Origin: Pseudobdellovibrionaceae bacterium
GTDB lineage: Bacteria > Bdellovibrionota > Bdellovibrionia > Bdellovibrionales > UBA1609
Length of the DNA: 64,000 nt
Assembly: GCA_023898385.1 (NCBI GenBank)
Contig: CP060220.1
Location: 2,480,001 to 2,544,000, forward strand
Direction: 5' to 3'
Part shown: positions 43,873-52,902 of the stretch, one piece after another
Layout of the letters: each line of letters opens with the position of its first letter
How positions within the stretch are numbered: the first letter of the stretch is position 1
The notes under the pieces: model-generated
What the model was told of the DNA's origin: nothing
Databases searched by the model: none
The model's input: the letters and a program-made list of their open reading frames with translations, nothing else
Program-made: the position numbers and the translations under genes

Positions 43873-44719
43873 ATTCAGCCACCTTGACCTTTCTAGAACA
43901 AAGAAGAGGAGTCGCAGTATATTTACGACGAAGTCCAGTTGTCACTGACTGACACAACAATAAATACCTCTTTGCTGGATCCAGCGCCGGCTTCAACAGA
44001 GCCTGACGAGCCTGCCAACCCAAATAATAAGCCTCGGGATAGGCCGAATCTTTTTGTGCAGCCTTGTCGGCCTCTGACAGTGCCAATTCAAATTGTCCCG
44101 ATAAGAACGCTTGTTGGGATAAGAGGGCATTGATCTCCACGGCTTTGATATGACCCGTCGGTTTAGCTGGTACAATCAAAAGGGGCTCTGAGGGCTCACC
44201 CGAGCAATGGTTAACCTCTGCAGAGTAAAATTCTAAATCAAAAGAGAGGGGCAGCTGTTTTTTAGTCTGACTGACTATCTCTGCGGCGGGCCCACACTGC
44301 TCTTGCTGCAAGTAGAATCGAATCAATCCAAGAGCGATCAACACGTTGCTCGGCTCTGCTGCACGAGCTTCTTCGTAAAATACCTTCGCCTCTGATTTTT
44401 GTTCAAAATAGAAAGACTCTGCTCTTTCGAAAGACTTCTGGGCTTTTTCAGTAAGGAACATTCTAGAAATTTTGTCTACAGCCAACGCCAATTGCGACTT
44501 ATCGGATTCACTGAGGTTGGGCTTCGACTTTGTTGCATTTAAAAACTCAAGTGCCTCTTGTCTCTGGCCCTTTTCCATCAACAAATAAGCTTGTTCAATG
44601 GCTGGTTGTATCGTTGACGAATTTTTTTTAGGGCCAACCGCTGAAGCCGTGAATAAAAAAAAGACGGCTACAAAAGCAGCCGTCCATTTAAATAGTCTAA
44701 TTAAAAGTCGATCAGTCAT
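43841..44719 (-). CDS. Exported TPR-like protein
   Basis: 292 residues with an N-terminal hydrophobic signal or anchor (AAFVAVFFLFTASAVG). The remainder is alpha-helical with TPR-like pairs (AYLLMEKGQRQEALEFLNAT, AKVFYEEARAAEPSNVLIAL, AFLSGQFELALSEADKAAQK). Four Cys in the later part may pair. The role is unknown; it probably mediates protein contacts in the periplasm. It ends inside the next small lipoprotein gene (overlap 32 bases). Confidence 0.7.
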   Translation of the reverse strand: MTDRLLIRLFKWTAAFVAVFFLFTASAVGPKKNSSTIQPAIEQAYLLMEKGQRQEALEFLNATKSKPNLSESDKSQLALAVDKISRMFLTEKAQKSFERAESFYFEQKSEAKVFYEEARAAEPSNVLIALGLIRFYLQQEQCGPAAEIVSQTKKQLPLSFDLEFYSAEVNHCSGEPSEPLLIVPAKPTGHIKAVEINALLSQQAFLSGQFELALSEADKAAQKDSAYPEAYYLGWQARQALLKPALDPAKRYLLLCQSVTTGLRRKYTATPLLCSRKVKVAEYVKEHEKQTN

Positions 44720-44722
44720 TTC

Positions 44723-45298
44723 CTACATTCTGCGATAATCTGTCAGCTCAAGAACGACTTCTCCAAATGGTCCTGGAGCAATTGTCTTGATCAGGCCATT
44801 GATTGGGATCAGCTCTGGGTTGATCCAAGCTTCTGATTCTTCGTTCTTTTTGGTATCACGAATTTTCACATAAATGCAATCGAAGGTGCCTTTAGGTACA
44901 GTCACTGACGCTTCCTTCATGTCTACCACTTCCATGTTGCCGGCATCAGGTGGCGATTGCTTTTCGCCGTTAACGCGAACCTCAAGAACTTGTCCGGTAT
45001 TTTTATCAAATAGAACTTCGATCTTTTGTGTTTGTCCAAAGCCTAATTCAACATCTTGTTGAATCCAGAAGCCGTTGGAAGTCTCTTCACGCACCTCAGA
45101 GTGCATAGTGCCAGGAAGAAAACCCATATTGAGGTTGTGGTCAGTACTGTCTCCCACCTTCCAGTTAAGAGCCTGAGTGGCCATTTGAGTTTGAACTTGT
45201 TTTGCAAACACTGAAACATCGTAGATTGGTTTGTCTAAAGCACCCAATGCAGTGGTCGCACTCAACATCACTAGTAATCCGAGTATTCTCGTAAACAT
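44723..45298 (-). CDS. Exported protein of unknown function
   Basis: 191 residues from the ATG at 45298, which follows a GGGAGGGGG ribosome site and opens a signal peptide (ILGLLVMLSATTALGAL). A longer frame upstream lacks such a site. The mature part is beta-rich and resembles secreted DUF3108-like or outer-membrane lipid-associated folds only in general character (SEAWINPELIPINGLIKTIA). It lies three bases upstream of the TPR-like gene. Confidence 0.7.
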   Translation of the reverse strand: MFTRILGLLVMLSATTALGALDKPIYDVSVFAKQVQTQMATQALNWKVGDSTDHNLNMGFLPGTMHSEVREETSNGFWIQQDVELGFGQTQKIEVLFDKNTGQVLEVRVNGEKQSPPDAGNMEVVDMKEASVTVPKGTFDCIYVKIRDTKKNEESEAWINPELIPINGLIKTIAPGPFGEVVLELTDYRRM

Positions 45299-45454
45299 AA
45301 TTTCCCCCTCCCGTGGAGTATTTTTTGGATTCTTACTATGCAAACATAGCTACTGTTGAAACAGCAACAACCAACTATAGTGCAGCGCATTGGGGGCTAG
45401 GTGATAAGCTCACTTTCTAATTACTCATTGCGCTACAGCGTTGGTTTCTCGAAG

Positions 45455-47812
45455 CTATTTCAGTTCGGAGACTAAAACTTGGCGAGGTTTACTGCCATTA
45501 GGTGGGCCGACGACTCCCTCACTCTCGAAAACTTCGATAAGGCGCGCCGCCCTCGGATATCCTATTCGAAACCGACGTTGTATTAACGATGCGCTCACTG
45601 CTTTTTGGGTGGAAACATAGGCCAATATTTCATCATACCGATCATCAAATTCCTCATCGTCAACCTCAAAGTCCTGACCGCCAGGTAAATCAAAACCACC
45701 GCCAGATCCTTCGAGAGCTCTCATCGCCAAAGCATCAAACTCTGGCTCGGCCTGCTCTGTCCATGTGCGGGTGACAAGATTAATCTCTTTATCGGTAAGC
45801 CAAGGACCATGGTGACGCTGGGGCTTAGACACTCCTGGCGCCAAAAACAACATGTCGCCCCGGGATAGCAAGCGCTCAGCACCACTTTCATCAAGAATAA
45901 TGCGTGAGTCCATTTTGCTTGCCACCTTAAAACTCACTCGACCGGGAATGTTTGTTTTAATAAGGCCCGTAACCACATCCTTACGCGGGCTCTGCATCGC
46001 TAGAATAAGGTGTATCCCGCTAGCCCGTGCCATTTGAGCCAATCGAACCACTGCCTGCTCCACGTTGCTTTTATCAACGGCCATGAGATCACCAAACTCT
46101 TCCACCACCACAGCAATATAAGGTTGTGGTGTAAAATAATAGGACTCAAGGATGCCTCGGCCCTCTAATTGTTCGTTAAATTCCTCATGCTCTTTAATCA
46201 CTTGTGAAGACAATTCCTCTACGGCTGAGTTGAAGTCCTCTAGACCGCGAGCTCCAAACTTAGCCATTGATCGATAACGCTTTTCCATTTCTTTAATAGC
46301 CCAGCGCAAAGCATTTATGGCTTTTTTCGCATCCCGAATCGGCGGCATTAGCAAATGAGGTATATTGTTAAACGCGGCTAGGTCCACTTGCTTTGGATCT
46401 ACCAACACTAACCTTAAGGTTTTCGGCGAGTGCCGAAACAACAGTCCTGTTAAAATTGAGACGACAAACACCGACTTTCCAGAGCCTGTGGACCCGGCTA
46501 CTAGCAAGTGAGGCATTTTTCTTAGGTCTACCACTTTTTGTGTTCCATCAGCTTGGCACCCCAATGCTAAAGGCAACTTGATATCCTCATCCCAAAATTC
46601 ATCCGACGCCAAAATGTCTTTGAGGTAAACCGTTTCTCGTGCGGCATTTGAAGTTTCAATGCCCACCACATCTCGACCAGGAATAGGGGCAATGATTCTT
46701 ACCGATTCACTACTGAGGGCTAATGACAAATCATCAGCCAAATCAGTAATTTTGCTGATTTTCACATCCACATTGGGTTTAAACTCAAACATCGTCACGG
46801 CTGGCCCAGGCTTTGCCCCTGTAACCTTACCACGCACCGAAAACTGTTCCATTTTGTTAACAAGAAGCCGGCCTTTTTCTTTAATCTCTTTGTCGTCCAC
46901 CTTGAAGCGACTCGCCGGTGGATCTGCTAGCAATGAAAGTTTTGGCAACTCCCAGTTTTCAATTTTTCGTTGCACCTTCTTTTTTAAACTGACTTTTCGC
47001 TTTGCTTGAGATTTGACTTTCTTTAATGAAAACAATTTGGGCTGCGGATCCTCATCAGCTTCAGCATCAGATAGATCTGATAGCTCCACGTCTTCGAAAT
47101 TGTTATCAATTGGAAAAAATCGAGATGTCGGCGACTCTGTTGCTGGGGCAACAACGACTGGTCGCTGTTGTTTTCTGTGCCATATCGCAGACCAGGATTT
47201 AGACAATGACCCTGCTACTACATTGAAAACAAGAGAAGCCGACTCCAGAAGAGGTAGTCTCTCAAATACAAAGTGGGTAGTGAGTATTGGCCAATGAATC
47301 AAATCTTTCAGAGATCTCTCTGTATAAAAAACCATGAAAGCTAACGTGGCCGTCCAAAGAATCACTGAAACTCCAGCGAAGTTAAACACGCCCACAAGAT
47401 ATTTTGTGACAGTTGCCCCTAAAACCCCGCCCACACTCACCTGATCTCCGTACCACAAAGAATCAGGCAAATAGAGCGAACCCAAACTAGATAACGTCGT
47501 CAAGAGTAGTCCGGCCAATATCAAGGAATACACTCCTAGTTTGGTTGATTCGCCTCGAAAACCTTTCACTGACTGGCGAATCGCAGCTATTGGCAAAATC
47601 CATCCTGACAAACCAAGGAACTGAAAAATCAGGTCCGCAAGAAATGACCCAAAATAGCCACAATAATTATGAACGGGCGCCGTACGCCCCATTGAATTAA
47701 ATGACGGGTCAGCTGGAAGATAGCTGTATAACGACAGGGCTAAAAAAATTCCCGTTGCCACCCACAGAAGTCCAATGATATCCCTGCTAAAACGCTTAAA
47801 TAGACGATCCAT
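45455..47812 (-). CDS. ftsK: DNA translocase FtsK
   Basis: Septum-located motor that clears chromosome dimers and aligns dif sites. 785 residues with four or five N-terminal membrane helices (residues 10-170), a short linker, then the RecA-like motor: Walker A LVAGSTGSGKSVFVV near residue 440, LVLVDPKQVDL, and the Walker B-like IAVVVEEFGDLMAV. The C-terminal gamma winged helix (SASLIQRRFRIGYPRAARLIE) that reads KOPS sites is present. It is divergent from queE. Confidence 0.96.
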   Translation of the reverse strand: MDRLFKRFSRDIIGLLWVATGIFLALSLYSYLPADPSFNSMGRTAPVHNYCGYFGSFLADLIFQFLGLSGWILPIAAIRQSVKGFRGESTKLGVYSLILAGLLLTTLSSLGSLYLPDSLWYGDQVSVGGVLGATVTKYLVGVFNFAGVSVILWTATLAFMVFYTERSLKDLIHWPILTTHFVFERLPLLESASLVFNVVAGSLSKSWSAIWHRKQQRPVVVAPATESPTSRFFPIDNNFEDVELSDLSDAEADEDPQPKLFSLKKVKSQAKRKVSLKKKVQRKIENWELPKLSLLADPPASRFKVDDKEIKEKGRLLVNKMEQFSVRGKVTGAKPGPAVTMFEFKPNVDVKISKITDLADDLSLALSSESVRIIAPIPGRDVVGIETSNAARETVYLKDILASDEFWDEDIKLPLALGCQADGTQKVVDLRKMPHLLVAGSTGSGKSVFVVSILTGLLFRHSPKTLRLVLVDPKQVDLAAFNNIPHLLMPPIRDAKKAINALRWAIKEMEKRYRSMAKFGARGLEDFNSAVEELSSQVIKEHEEFNEQLEGRGILESYYFTPQPYIAVVVEEFGDLMAVDKSNVEQAVVRLAQMARASGIHLILAMQSPRKDVVTGLIKTNIPGRVSFKVASKMDSRIILDESGAERLLSRGDMLFLAPGVSKPQRHHGPWLTDKEINLVTRTWTEQAEPEFDALAMRALEGSGGGFDLPGGQDFEVDDEEFDDRYDEILAYVSTQKAVSASLIQRRFRIGYPRAARLIEVFESEGVVGPPNGSKPRQVLVSELK

Positions 47813-47869
47813 TACAACAGTTTAGCAAGCCCATCTCAGAATTGAAGTCCGGTTTTACGGAGAAGCTTA

Positions 47870-48508
47870 GTGATCAAGATTAACGAAATCTTTCATAGCA
47901 TCCAGGGAGAGAGCTCTCTTACGGGCTGGCCCACTGTTTTTATACGAACGTCTGGGTGTCATCTGAGATGCACCTATTGTGATACGACATATGCCTATCA
48001 CGATGGTACAAAAATGGCGTTAGAGGAAATTCTCACAATTGTAGACCAGTATAAATGTGGTCATATTTGCGTGACCGGCGGAGAGCCGCTACTTCAAAAA
48101 GAATCTTTTGAAATGTTATCTGCCCTTTGTGACCGATATCCCCATGTATCACTTGAAACCAGCGGCGATATTGATTGTCGCTCTGTGGACCCCCGCGTTC
48201 ATAAAGTGGTCGACATAAAGACACCCGACAGCGGTGAGCCTGACGCTTTTAAGTTGAAGAATCTGGAGCTTGATAATGTCAATACAGAATTTAAATTTGT
48301 CATCTGCTCCGAAAACGATTTTATTTGGGCCGAAGACTTTGTGCGCCAATACGACCTGACCTCAAAATTTAATATCTTCTATAGCCCCTCGCACGAAAAA
48401 ATTGATGCAAAATGGCTTGCAGAAAGAATTCTTTCGCAAAAATCCAATGTCCGGTTGCAATTGCAGCTGCATAAGTATATTTGGTCTCCAGACAAAAGGG
48501 GTGTTTAG
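47870..48508 (+). CDS. queE: 7-carboxy-7-deazaguanine synthase
   Basis: Radical SAM enzyme of the queuosine/7-deazaguanine pathway. 212 residues from a GTG with ACGGAG upstream. IFHSIQGESSLTGWPTVFIR is the family opening, the cluster-binding CHLRCTYC is the CxxxCxxC motif, and VTGGEPLLQ and SLETSGD bind SAM. It precedes the small Fis-like gene by 18 bases. The other queuosine genes are not in the window. Confidence 0.95.
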   Translation: MIKINEIFHSIQGESSLTGWPTVFIRTSGCHLRCTYCDTTYAYHDGTKMALEEILTIVDQYKCGHICVTGGEPLLQKESFEMLSALCDRYPHVSLETSGDIDCRSVDPRVHKVVDIKTPDSGEPDAFKLKNLELDNVNTEFKFVICSENDFIWAEDFVRQYDLTSKFNIFYSPSHEKIDAKWLAERILSQKSNVRLQLQLHKYIWSPDKRGV

Positions 48509-48526
48509 CTTGTAGGGGGATCGCAC

Positions 48527-48820
48527 GTGGCTGAAATGAACAACTCCAACAACCTGTTCGTAGCAAATTTAAAAAACGTAAGTCTAGAAAAGCTTGTGAA
48601 AAGCAAACTCGCCGTTCTGTTCGAACAGCAAGAAGAGGCCCAAGTGGAATTAAGCGGTCTATACAGCATTGTTTTAGAACAAGTGGAAAAGCCCTTGATC
48701 GAGCTTTCGCTGAGCAACTGCAATGGCAATCAAGTTAAAACAGCGCGCATGCTCGGCATCAATCGAAATACCTTGAAAAAAAAGATAGATACCTACAAAA
48801 TAAGAGTCAAAGATAACTAG
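48527..48820 (+). CDS. Fis-like helix-turn-helix regulator
   Basis: 97 residues, Fis family. The C-terminal helix-turn-helix is clear: LIELSLSNCNGNQVKTARML and GINRNTLKKKIDTYKI. The N-terminal part is helical and probably dimerises. A GGGGG-rich site precedes the GTG start, and an ATG follows three codons later. Located between queE and dnaB. Stand-alone Fis-type domains can act as nucleoid proteins or local regulators; the target is unknown. Confidence 0.85.
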   Translation: MAEMNNSNNLFVANLKNVSLEKLVKSKLAVLFEQQEEAQVELSGLYSIVLEQVEKPLIELSLSNCNGNQVKTARMLGINRNTLKKKIDTYKIRVKDN

Positions 48821-48937
48821 AAGCGATTTTTCGTTTCTAATTTAGCAGAACACGATGGCATCAGCGGGCCACCCTTGACTCACACCATGCATAGTCCCGC
48901 CTTTGTATTTCAAATTTAAATTGAATGAACGGGGCCA

Positions 48938-50368
48938 ATGAATACGCGTCTACCACCTCAAAACATAAGTGCCGAGCAATCCATATTAGGTGGACTCATG
49001 CTCGACCCAGAAGCTTGGGATCAGGTGGCCGATATTATTCGCGAGGATGACTTTTATCAGCCCTCTCACCGAAAAATTTTCTCTGCCCTTCGTGATTTGA
49101 ACAATAAAAATCAACCCACTGATTTAGTGACTGTATCAAACTTATTGATGCAAAACCAAGAACTCGATGGAATTGGCGGCCCCACCTACCTTGCTGAACT
49201 CATGGATCAAACTCCTACGGCGGCAAATATTGCAAGTTATGCTGATATCGTTAGAGAAAAATCCATATTGAGAAAAGTGATCCACGTGGGTCAAGACATT
49301 GTGGTCAAGGCCTACGAACAAGAGTTCGAAGATGTAAATACGTTTTTAGATGAGGTGGAGTCCGCTGTATTTGCTGTAGCCGAAGAAAAGAGCGTGCAAG
49401 GGCTCGTTGATGCCAGCGAACTTGTAAAAGCCAGCCTACAGAAGCTTGAAATTTTGTATGCCAGAAAGGGTGAAGTCACCGGAGTATCAAGTGGCTTCTC
49501 TGATTTCGATAAAATGACGGCAGGTTTTCAGCCGGGAGAATTAACAATTCTGGCCGCACGTCCGTCTATGGGAAAAACAGCACTAAGTCTCAACATCGCC
49601 ACCCATGCGGCCTTGCGAGAGAAAAAGGTGGTGGCCTATTTTTCAGTGGAAATGGGCAAAGAGGCGGTGATGACAAGAATGCTGGCGAGTGAGGCCAAGA
49701 TCAGCCTCTCTGATTTACGTGTGGGTGCCATTGATGATAAGGCGTGGCCAAAACTTATAAGTACCGCTGCTAAAGTGAGTGAAGCCCCCATTTTTATTGA
49801 TGATACATCGGGGATCAGTCCATTTGAAATGCGAGCAAAGTGCCGTCGGCTAAAGGCAAAAGAAGGCCTCGACATGATTATCGTCGATTATCTTCAGCTC
49901 ATGAGCTTAAAACAGCGAGTGGAAAGCCGAGAGCGCGAAGTCTCTGAGATTTCAAAAATGCTTAAAGCCATTGCTAAAGAACTATCTGTTCCAGTAATTG
50001 CACTAGCCCAGCTCAACCGGGGAGTGGAAGGCCGCTCCGACCGACGACCCATGTTGTCAGACCTTCGTGAATCGGGATCCATTGAACAAGATGCCGATAT
50101 CATTATGATGATTTACCGTGAGGACTACTATGATCGGGACAATCCTGACATTCGTGGTGTTGCTGAGGTCATTATAGGTAAACAGCGAAATGGACCTACC
50201 GGTACCGTCAAGCTTCGCTGGCACCCAAACATCGGACGATTTTCTAATAACATTGAAGGCGTCTCTGGCCCCAATCCACCCATGCCAGAATCTCCTCCAC
50301 CTGGACCAGGCATATCTTCGGCACCCAGACCCGGTGGCAAGCCGAGAAATTTTGCACCAAGTATGTAG
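48938..50368 (+). CDS. dnaB: Replicative DNA helicase
   Basis: Hexameric helicase that opens the replication fork. 476 residues. The N-terminal domain starts PPQNISAEQSILGGLMLDPE, Walker A is RPSMGKTALSLNIA near residue 211, Walker B is IIVDYLQLM, and the C-terminal RRPMLSDLRESGSIEQDADI is typical. The tail is Pro/Gly-rich. No intein is visible. A small perfect palindrome (GTCTAGA-TT-TCTAGAC, 50381-50396) follows the stop, then the first long hairpin element. Confidence 0.97.
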   Translation: MNTRLPPQNISAEQSILGGLMLDPEAWDQVADIIREDDFYQPSHRKIFSALRDLNNKNQPTDLVTVSNLLMQNQELDGIGGPTYLAELMDQTPTAANIASYADIVREKSILRKVIHVGQDIVVKAYEQEFEDVNTFLDEVESAVFAVAEEKSVQGLVDASELVKASLQKLEILYARKGEVTGVSSGFSDFDKMTAGFQPGELTILAARPSMGKTALSLNIATHAALREKKVVAYFSVEMGKEAVMTRMLASEAKISLSDLRVGAIDDKAWPKLISTAAKVSEAPIFIDDTSGISPFEMRAKCRRLKAKEGLDMIIVDYLQLMSLKQRVESREREVSEISKMLKAIAKELSVPVIALAQLNRGVEGRSDRRPMLSDLRESGSIEQDADIIMMIYREDYYDRDNPDIRGVAEVIIGKQRNGPTGTVKLRWHPNIGRFSNNIEGVSGPNPPMPESPPPGPGISSAPRPGGKPRNFAPSM

Positions 50369-50433
50369 GCCCCTCCCGACGTCTAGATTTCTAGACTTTG
50401 TATTGAAGGCCATTTAACCAGTTGCTGTAATAA

Positions 50434-50874
50434 GTGAGTCATAAGAATGGGCTACTTGTTGGTAACCTGGGCCAAAGAGTTCACCCCTCCAACAGAGGTC
50501 AGCCCCTCATAGAAACCTGGATCACGATGTGCATGGCGTATCCGGGTTGCGGCACGAAAGTGACGCAATCCGAAGACGACATGCGGCCACTCGTGCCTCC
50601 AGGTTTCTATGAGGGGCTGACCTCTGTTGGAGGGGTGAACTCTTTGGACTTACCTGAACCCACGGATGGGATGGCTATGGAAGGCGAAAAATTGATTGAT
50701 AATTTAGCTGAGGCTACGAATTTGCCTCAGCACCTCGTACTGGGTGAAATAAAAACTCTAATAATCAATCAAGGGTATAGTCCAAAAACTATCTCCCTCG
50801 ATGAACTTCGTCTCGTGCTCGCAGATTACCTGCAAGAGGTCTTGTTAAAGGCCAGAGACGAGTTCTCTAAATAA
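50434..50874 (+). CDS. Small protein whose frame runs through a long hairpin element
   Basis: The open frame gives 146 residues from a GTG without a good ribosome site. Residues 13-72 are encoded by the hairpin element, so they read its two arms in opposite sense. The last 65 residues (MEGEKLIDNLAEATNLPQHL onward, possible start at ATG 50671 or 50677) look like an ordinary helical protein. Either the true gene starts inside or after the right arm, or the element inserted into an older gene without breaking its frame. No family is recognised. Confidence 0.5.
   Translation: MSHKNGLLVGNLGQRVHPSNRGQPLIETWITMCMAYPGCGTKVTQSEDDMRPLVPPGFYEGLTSVGGVNSLDLPEPTDGMAMEGEKLIDNLAEATNLPQHLVLGEIKTLIINQGYSPKTISLDELRLVLADYLQEVLLKARDEFSK
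50472..50647 (-). mobile_element. Long hairpin element, copy 1 (conserved core, unique arms)
   Basis: Left arm 50472-50521 and right arm 50598-50647 are perfect inverted repeats of 50 bp. The 76-base centre contains a core (50525-50593) that recurs in inverted orientation at 54552-54619. The core itself folds: about 25 positions pair around a GAAA apex (GGTTGCGGCAC / GTGACGCAATCC) with four mismatches. Just outside it CACGA pairs with TCGTG. The arms have no similarity to those of copy 2. The orientation given is that in which the core matches copy 2 on the plus strand. Confidence 0.85.
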
Positions 50875-50886
50875 ATTTTGGCTGAG

Positions 50887-51339
50887 TTAGTCGGCTCGCT
50901 CTACAATCACAACGATTTCTGCTTTGAGGTCATCGCCAAGATCGATTACAGCCTGATGTTGGCCCAAAACTTTAATTGCTTCCACCTTGATATCTCTGCG
51001 ATCAATTGAAAAACCCTGTTTTTCAAGTTCATCAGATATATCTTTGGCAACGATGGATCCAAAAAGCTTATCTGTTTCGCCAGCGGCCGCCTTGAAGGTC
51101 ACTGTGGCCCCAGATACTTTTTCAATAAGACCTTTGCGATCATTGACGGCTTTTTTCTTTCTGATTTCGGCCACCTTTTTCAAGTGTTCCCATTCTTTAA
51201 TCCGATTTTCAGTGGCTTCTACCGCAAGCTTTCGGGGAAATAAAAAATTTCTAGCATAACCCGCAGTTACGTTTACAGCCTCACCTACTTTTCCTAGATC
51301 TTTAACATCTTTTTGAAGTACCACTTTCATTCGACTCAC
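50887..51339 (-). CDS. rplI: Ribosomal protein L9
   Basis: Large-subunit protein with two RNA-binding ends. 150 residues. The opening MKVVLQKDVKDLGKVGEAVN and GYARNFLFPRKLAVEAT are the N-terminal domain; a long connecting helix and the C-terminal domain (SGATVTFKAAAGETDKLFGS, VIVERAD) follow. The ATG three codons in may also serve as start. It lies behind the DUF2232 gene and rpsF on the same strand. Confidence 0.96.
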   Translation of the reverse strand: MSRMKVVLQKDVKDLGKVGEAVNVTAGYARNFLFPRKLAVEATENRIKEWEHLKKVAEIRKKKAVNDRKGLIEKVSGATVTFKAAAGETDKLFGSIVAKDISDELEKQGFSIDRRDIKVEAIKVLGQHQAVIDLGDDLKAEIVVIVERAD

Positions 51340-51367
51340 TCCTTTAGATAAATATCCAAAATTAAAT

Positions 51368-52258
51368 TTATACTTTCTTGTCCAACTGGGCTGATTTTTT
51401 TAAAAACCACCCTCGAAAATCCACCCAATAATCCAACAACCCTAAAACACTCACAAACAGAAACAATTGGAGAACCAATATGGCCATCCAAACAACTCTC
51501 CACAAGCGACTCACCCTGAACGTCGTAAAAAAGTAACTGGTGACAGCCAAGCCCTGGAAAAAATAAATCAACAAACATATATGAAATAGGTTTACTGATA
51601 CGGCTTGCAGCCATTTTATATCGTGTTTCACATAGGCCGCGGCCATTGATCCTATTAAGACCCATATTGTGGCTTCTGGAAGCCTGAAATCTTTAAGACC
51701 ACGACGTTTAATGAGTGGTAACCCAGCCCATAGATGAATGCCATTTTCAAAGACCAAGGCTAACAACAACGATATCAAAAGAACTATGACTACCGCCGAC
51801 GGCGCTTGTACCAGCAAATCACGAGCCGAAATCGTTGCCTCAGCAATTATTCCTGCTCCGGTGTACTGGTCTATAATCGCCTGCGCCCCACTCGTCAGGT
51901 GCCCAACCCATTCAGAACCTGTTTTCGCCATCCAAACACCAAATCCAATGGTCACAAGGACCATTGAAAACAATGTGGCATAAAGGCCTGAATAGAAAAG
52001 TTCTTCGCCTCTTTCATCAAACTCCACAAACACGGCGATAAAAAAAGACATTACAAAAAAGGTTATCGCTCCAATGGTCCAGCCCAAACCCAAAAACAAA
52101 GTGGTTAAGCCCGCAAAAGTCAAAACAAACGGACCTCGACCCAGCTTAACCCGTAGGGCTTTAAGCGGAGGACCACTTAGAATTCCCGTGGTGGCTGTGA
52201 GAAACACAGCCATGGCCACCAGAATCAAGGTTTTTTGAATATGAGCCCGTGCTGACAA
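51368..52258 (-). CDS. DUF2232-type polytopic membrane protein
   Basis: 296 residues with about eight predicted membrane segments (for example ILVAMAVFLTATTGILSG, FAGLTTLFLGLGWTIGAITF, VVIVLLISLLLALVF, LFLFVSVLGLLDYWV). Proteins of the DUF2232/YybS kind commonly sit between rpsF/rpsR and rplI, and the position here is the same. The function is unknown. It lies 36 bases behind rpsF and 28 before rplI, in one probable operon. Confidence 0.75.
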   Translation of the reverse strand: MSARAHIQKTLILVAMAVFLTATTGILSGPPLKALRVKLGRGPFVLTFAGLTTLFLGLGWTIGAITFFVMSFFIAVFVEFDERGEELFYSGLYATLFSMVLVTIGFGVWMAKTGSEWVGHLTSGAQAIIDQYTGAGIIAEATISARDLLVQAPSAVVIVLLISLLLALVFENGIHLWAGLPLIKRRGLKDFRLPEATIWVLIGSMAAAYVKHDIKWLQAVSVNLFHICLLIYFFQGLAVTSYFFTTFRVSRLWRVVWMAILVLQLFLFVSVLGLLDYWVDFRGWFLKKSAQLDKKV

Positions 52259-52294
52259 ATCACCCTGCCTTGTCTAGTTCGTTGTAACTAAAGA

Positions 52295-52765
52295 TTAAGA
52301 CCGGACGGGCTTGGATTCGCGGGAGGGAGGGCCTCCTGGACGCTTGCTAAAACCGCCACGCTTTGCCGCATTTTTTGCTTCGCGCTCTTGTTCACGCTTG
52401 TTTGTTTCAGCCAACACGTTTTTAAATTTTTCTAGATGCTGACTGAGACTCACGCGATCATCCAAGCGGACGTGGGTAAAACGCAACACGTTTTCATTAA
52501 TTCGCATTGTTCTTTCAAGCTCATGTATACATTCGGCGCCAGATTCAAAGGTCGTGTGAAAATAATTTCCCATTTTTAGTTTCTTAATGGGATTTGCTAA
52601 ACGACGCTTTCCCCAGGTATCGATATGATTAACGTCGCCACCAAATTGTTTGATAATTCCTGCATTTTTGCGGAAAAGTTCCTTTTGTTGCTCTTCTGAG
52701 ACGTCAGGATGCAAAATGACGACAGCTTCGTATTTTCGTAGGGGTTTTTGGACGTTTAATTCCAC
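52295..52765 (-). CDS. rpsF: Ribosomal protein S6
   Basis: Small-subunit protein that binds with S18. 156 residues, longer than the usual 95-135 because of a basic, disordered C-terminal tail (REQEREAKNAAKRGGFSKRP). The core shows RKYEAVVILHPDVSEE, DTWGKRRLANPIKKLKMGNY and RINENVLRFTHVRLD. The usual partner rpsR is not found next to it; the gene after it encodes the DUF2232 protein. Confidence 0.95.
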   Translation of the reverse strand: MELNVQKPLRKYEAVVILHPDVSEEQQKELFRKNAGIIKQFGGDVNHIDTWGKRRLANPIKKLKMGNYFHTTFESGAECIHELERTMRINENVLRFTHVRLDDRVSLSQHLEKFKNVLAETNKREQEREAKNAAKRGGFSKRPGGPPSRESKPVRS

Positions 52766-52902
52766 TGTATCTCCTTATGGTTTATTAGCCCCAAACTAAG
52801 TTGGAGCAAGGATTTCGAAGACCGATCTTGTAGCACGCTCATTGCGGCGACACAAGTACAACGAGTCTTCAAATTTTGAAGCCAAGCAGGTATACTGCAT
52901 AA

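Noticed and set aside
50381..50396. Short palindrome GTCTAGA-TT-TCTAGAC after dnaB as a terminator
   Set aside because: The stem is AT-rich with a two-base loop and no clear T run; too weak to call a terminator.
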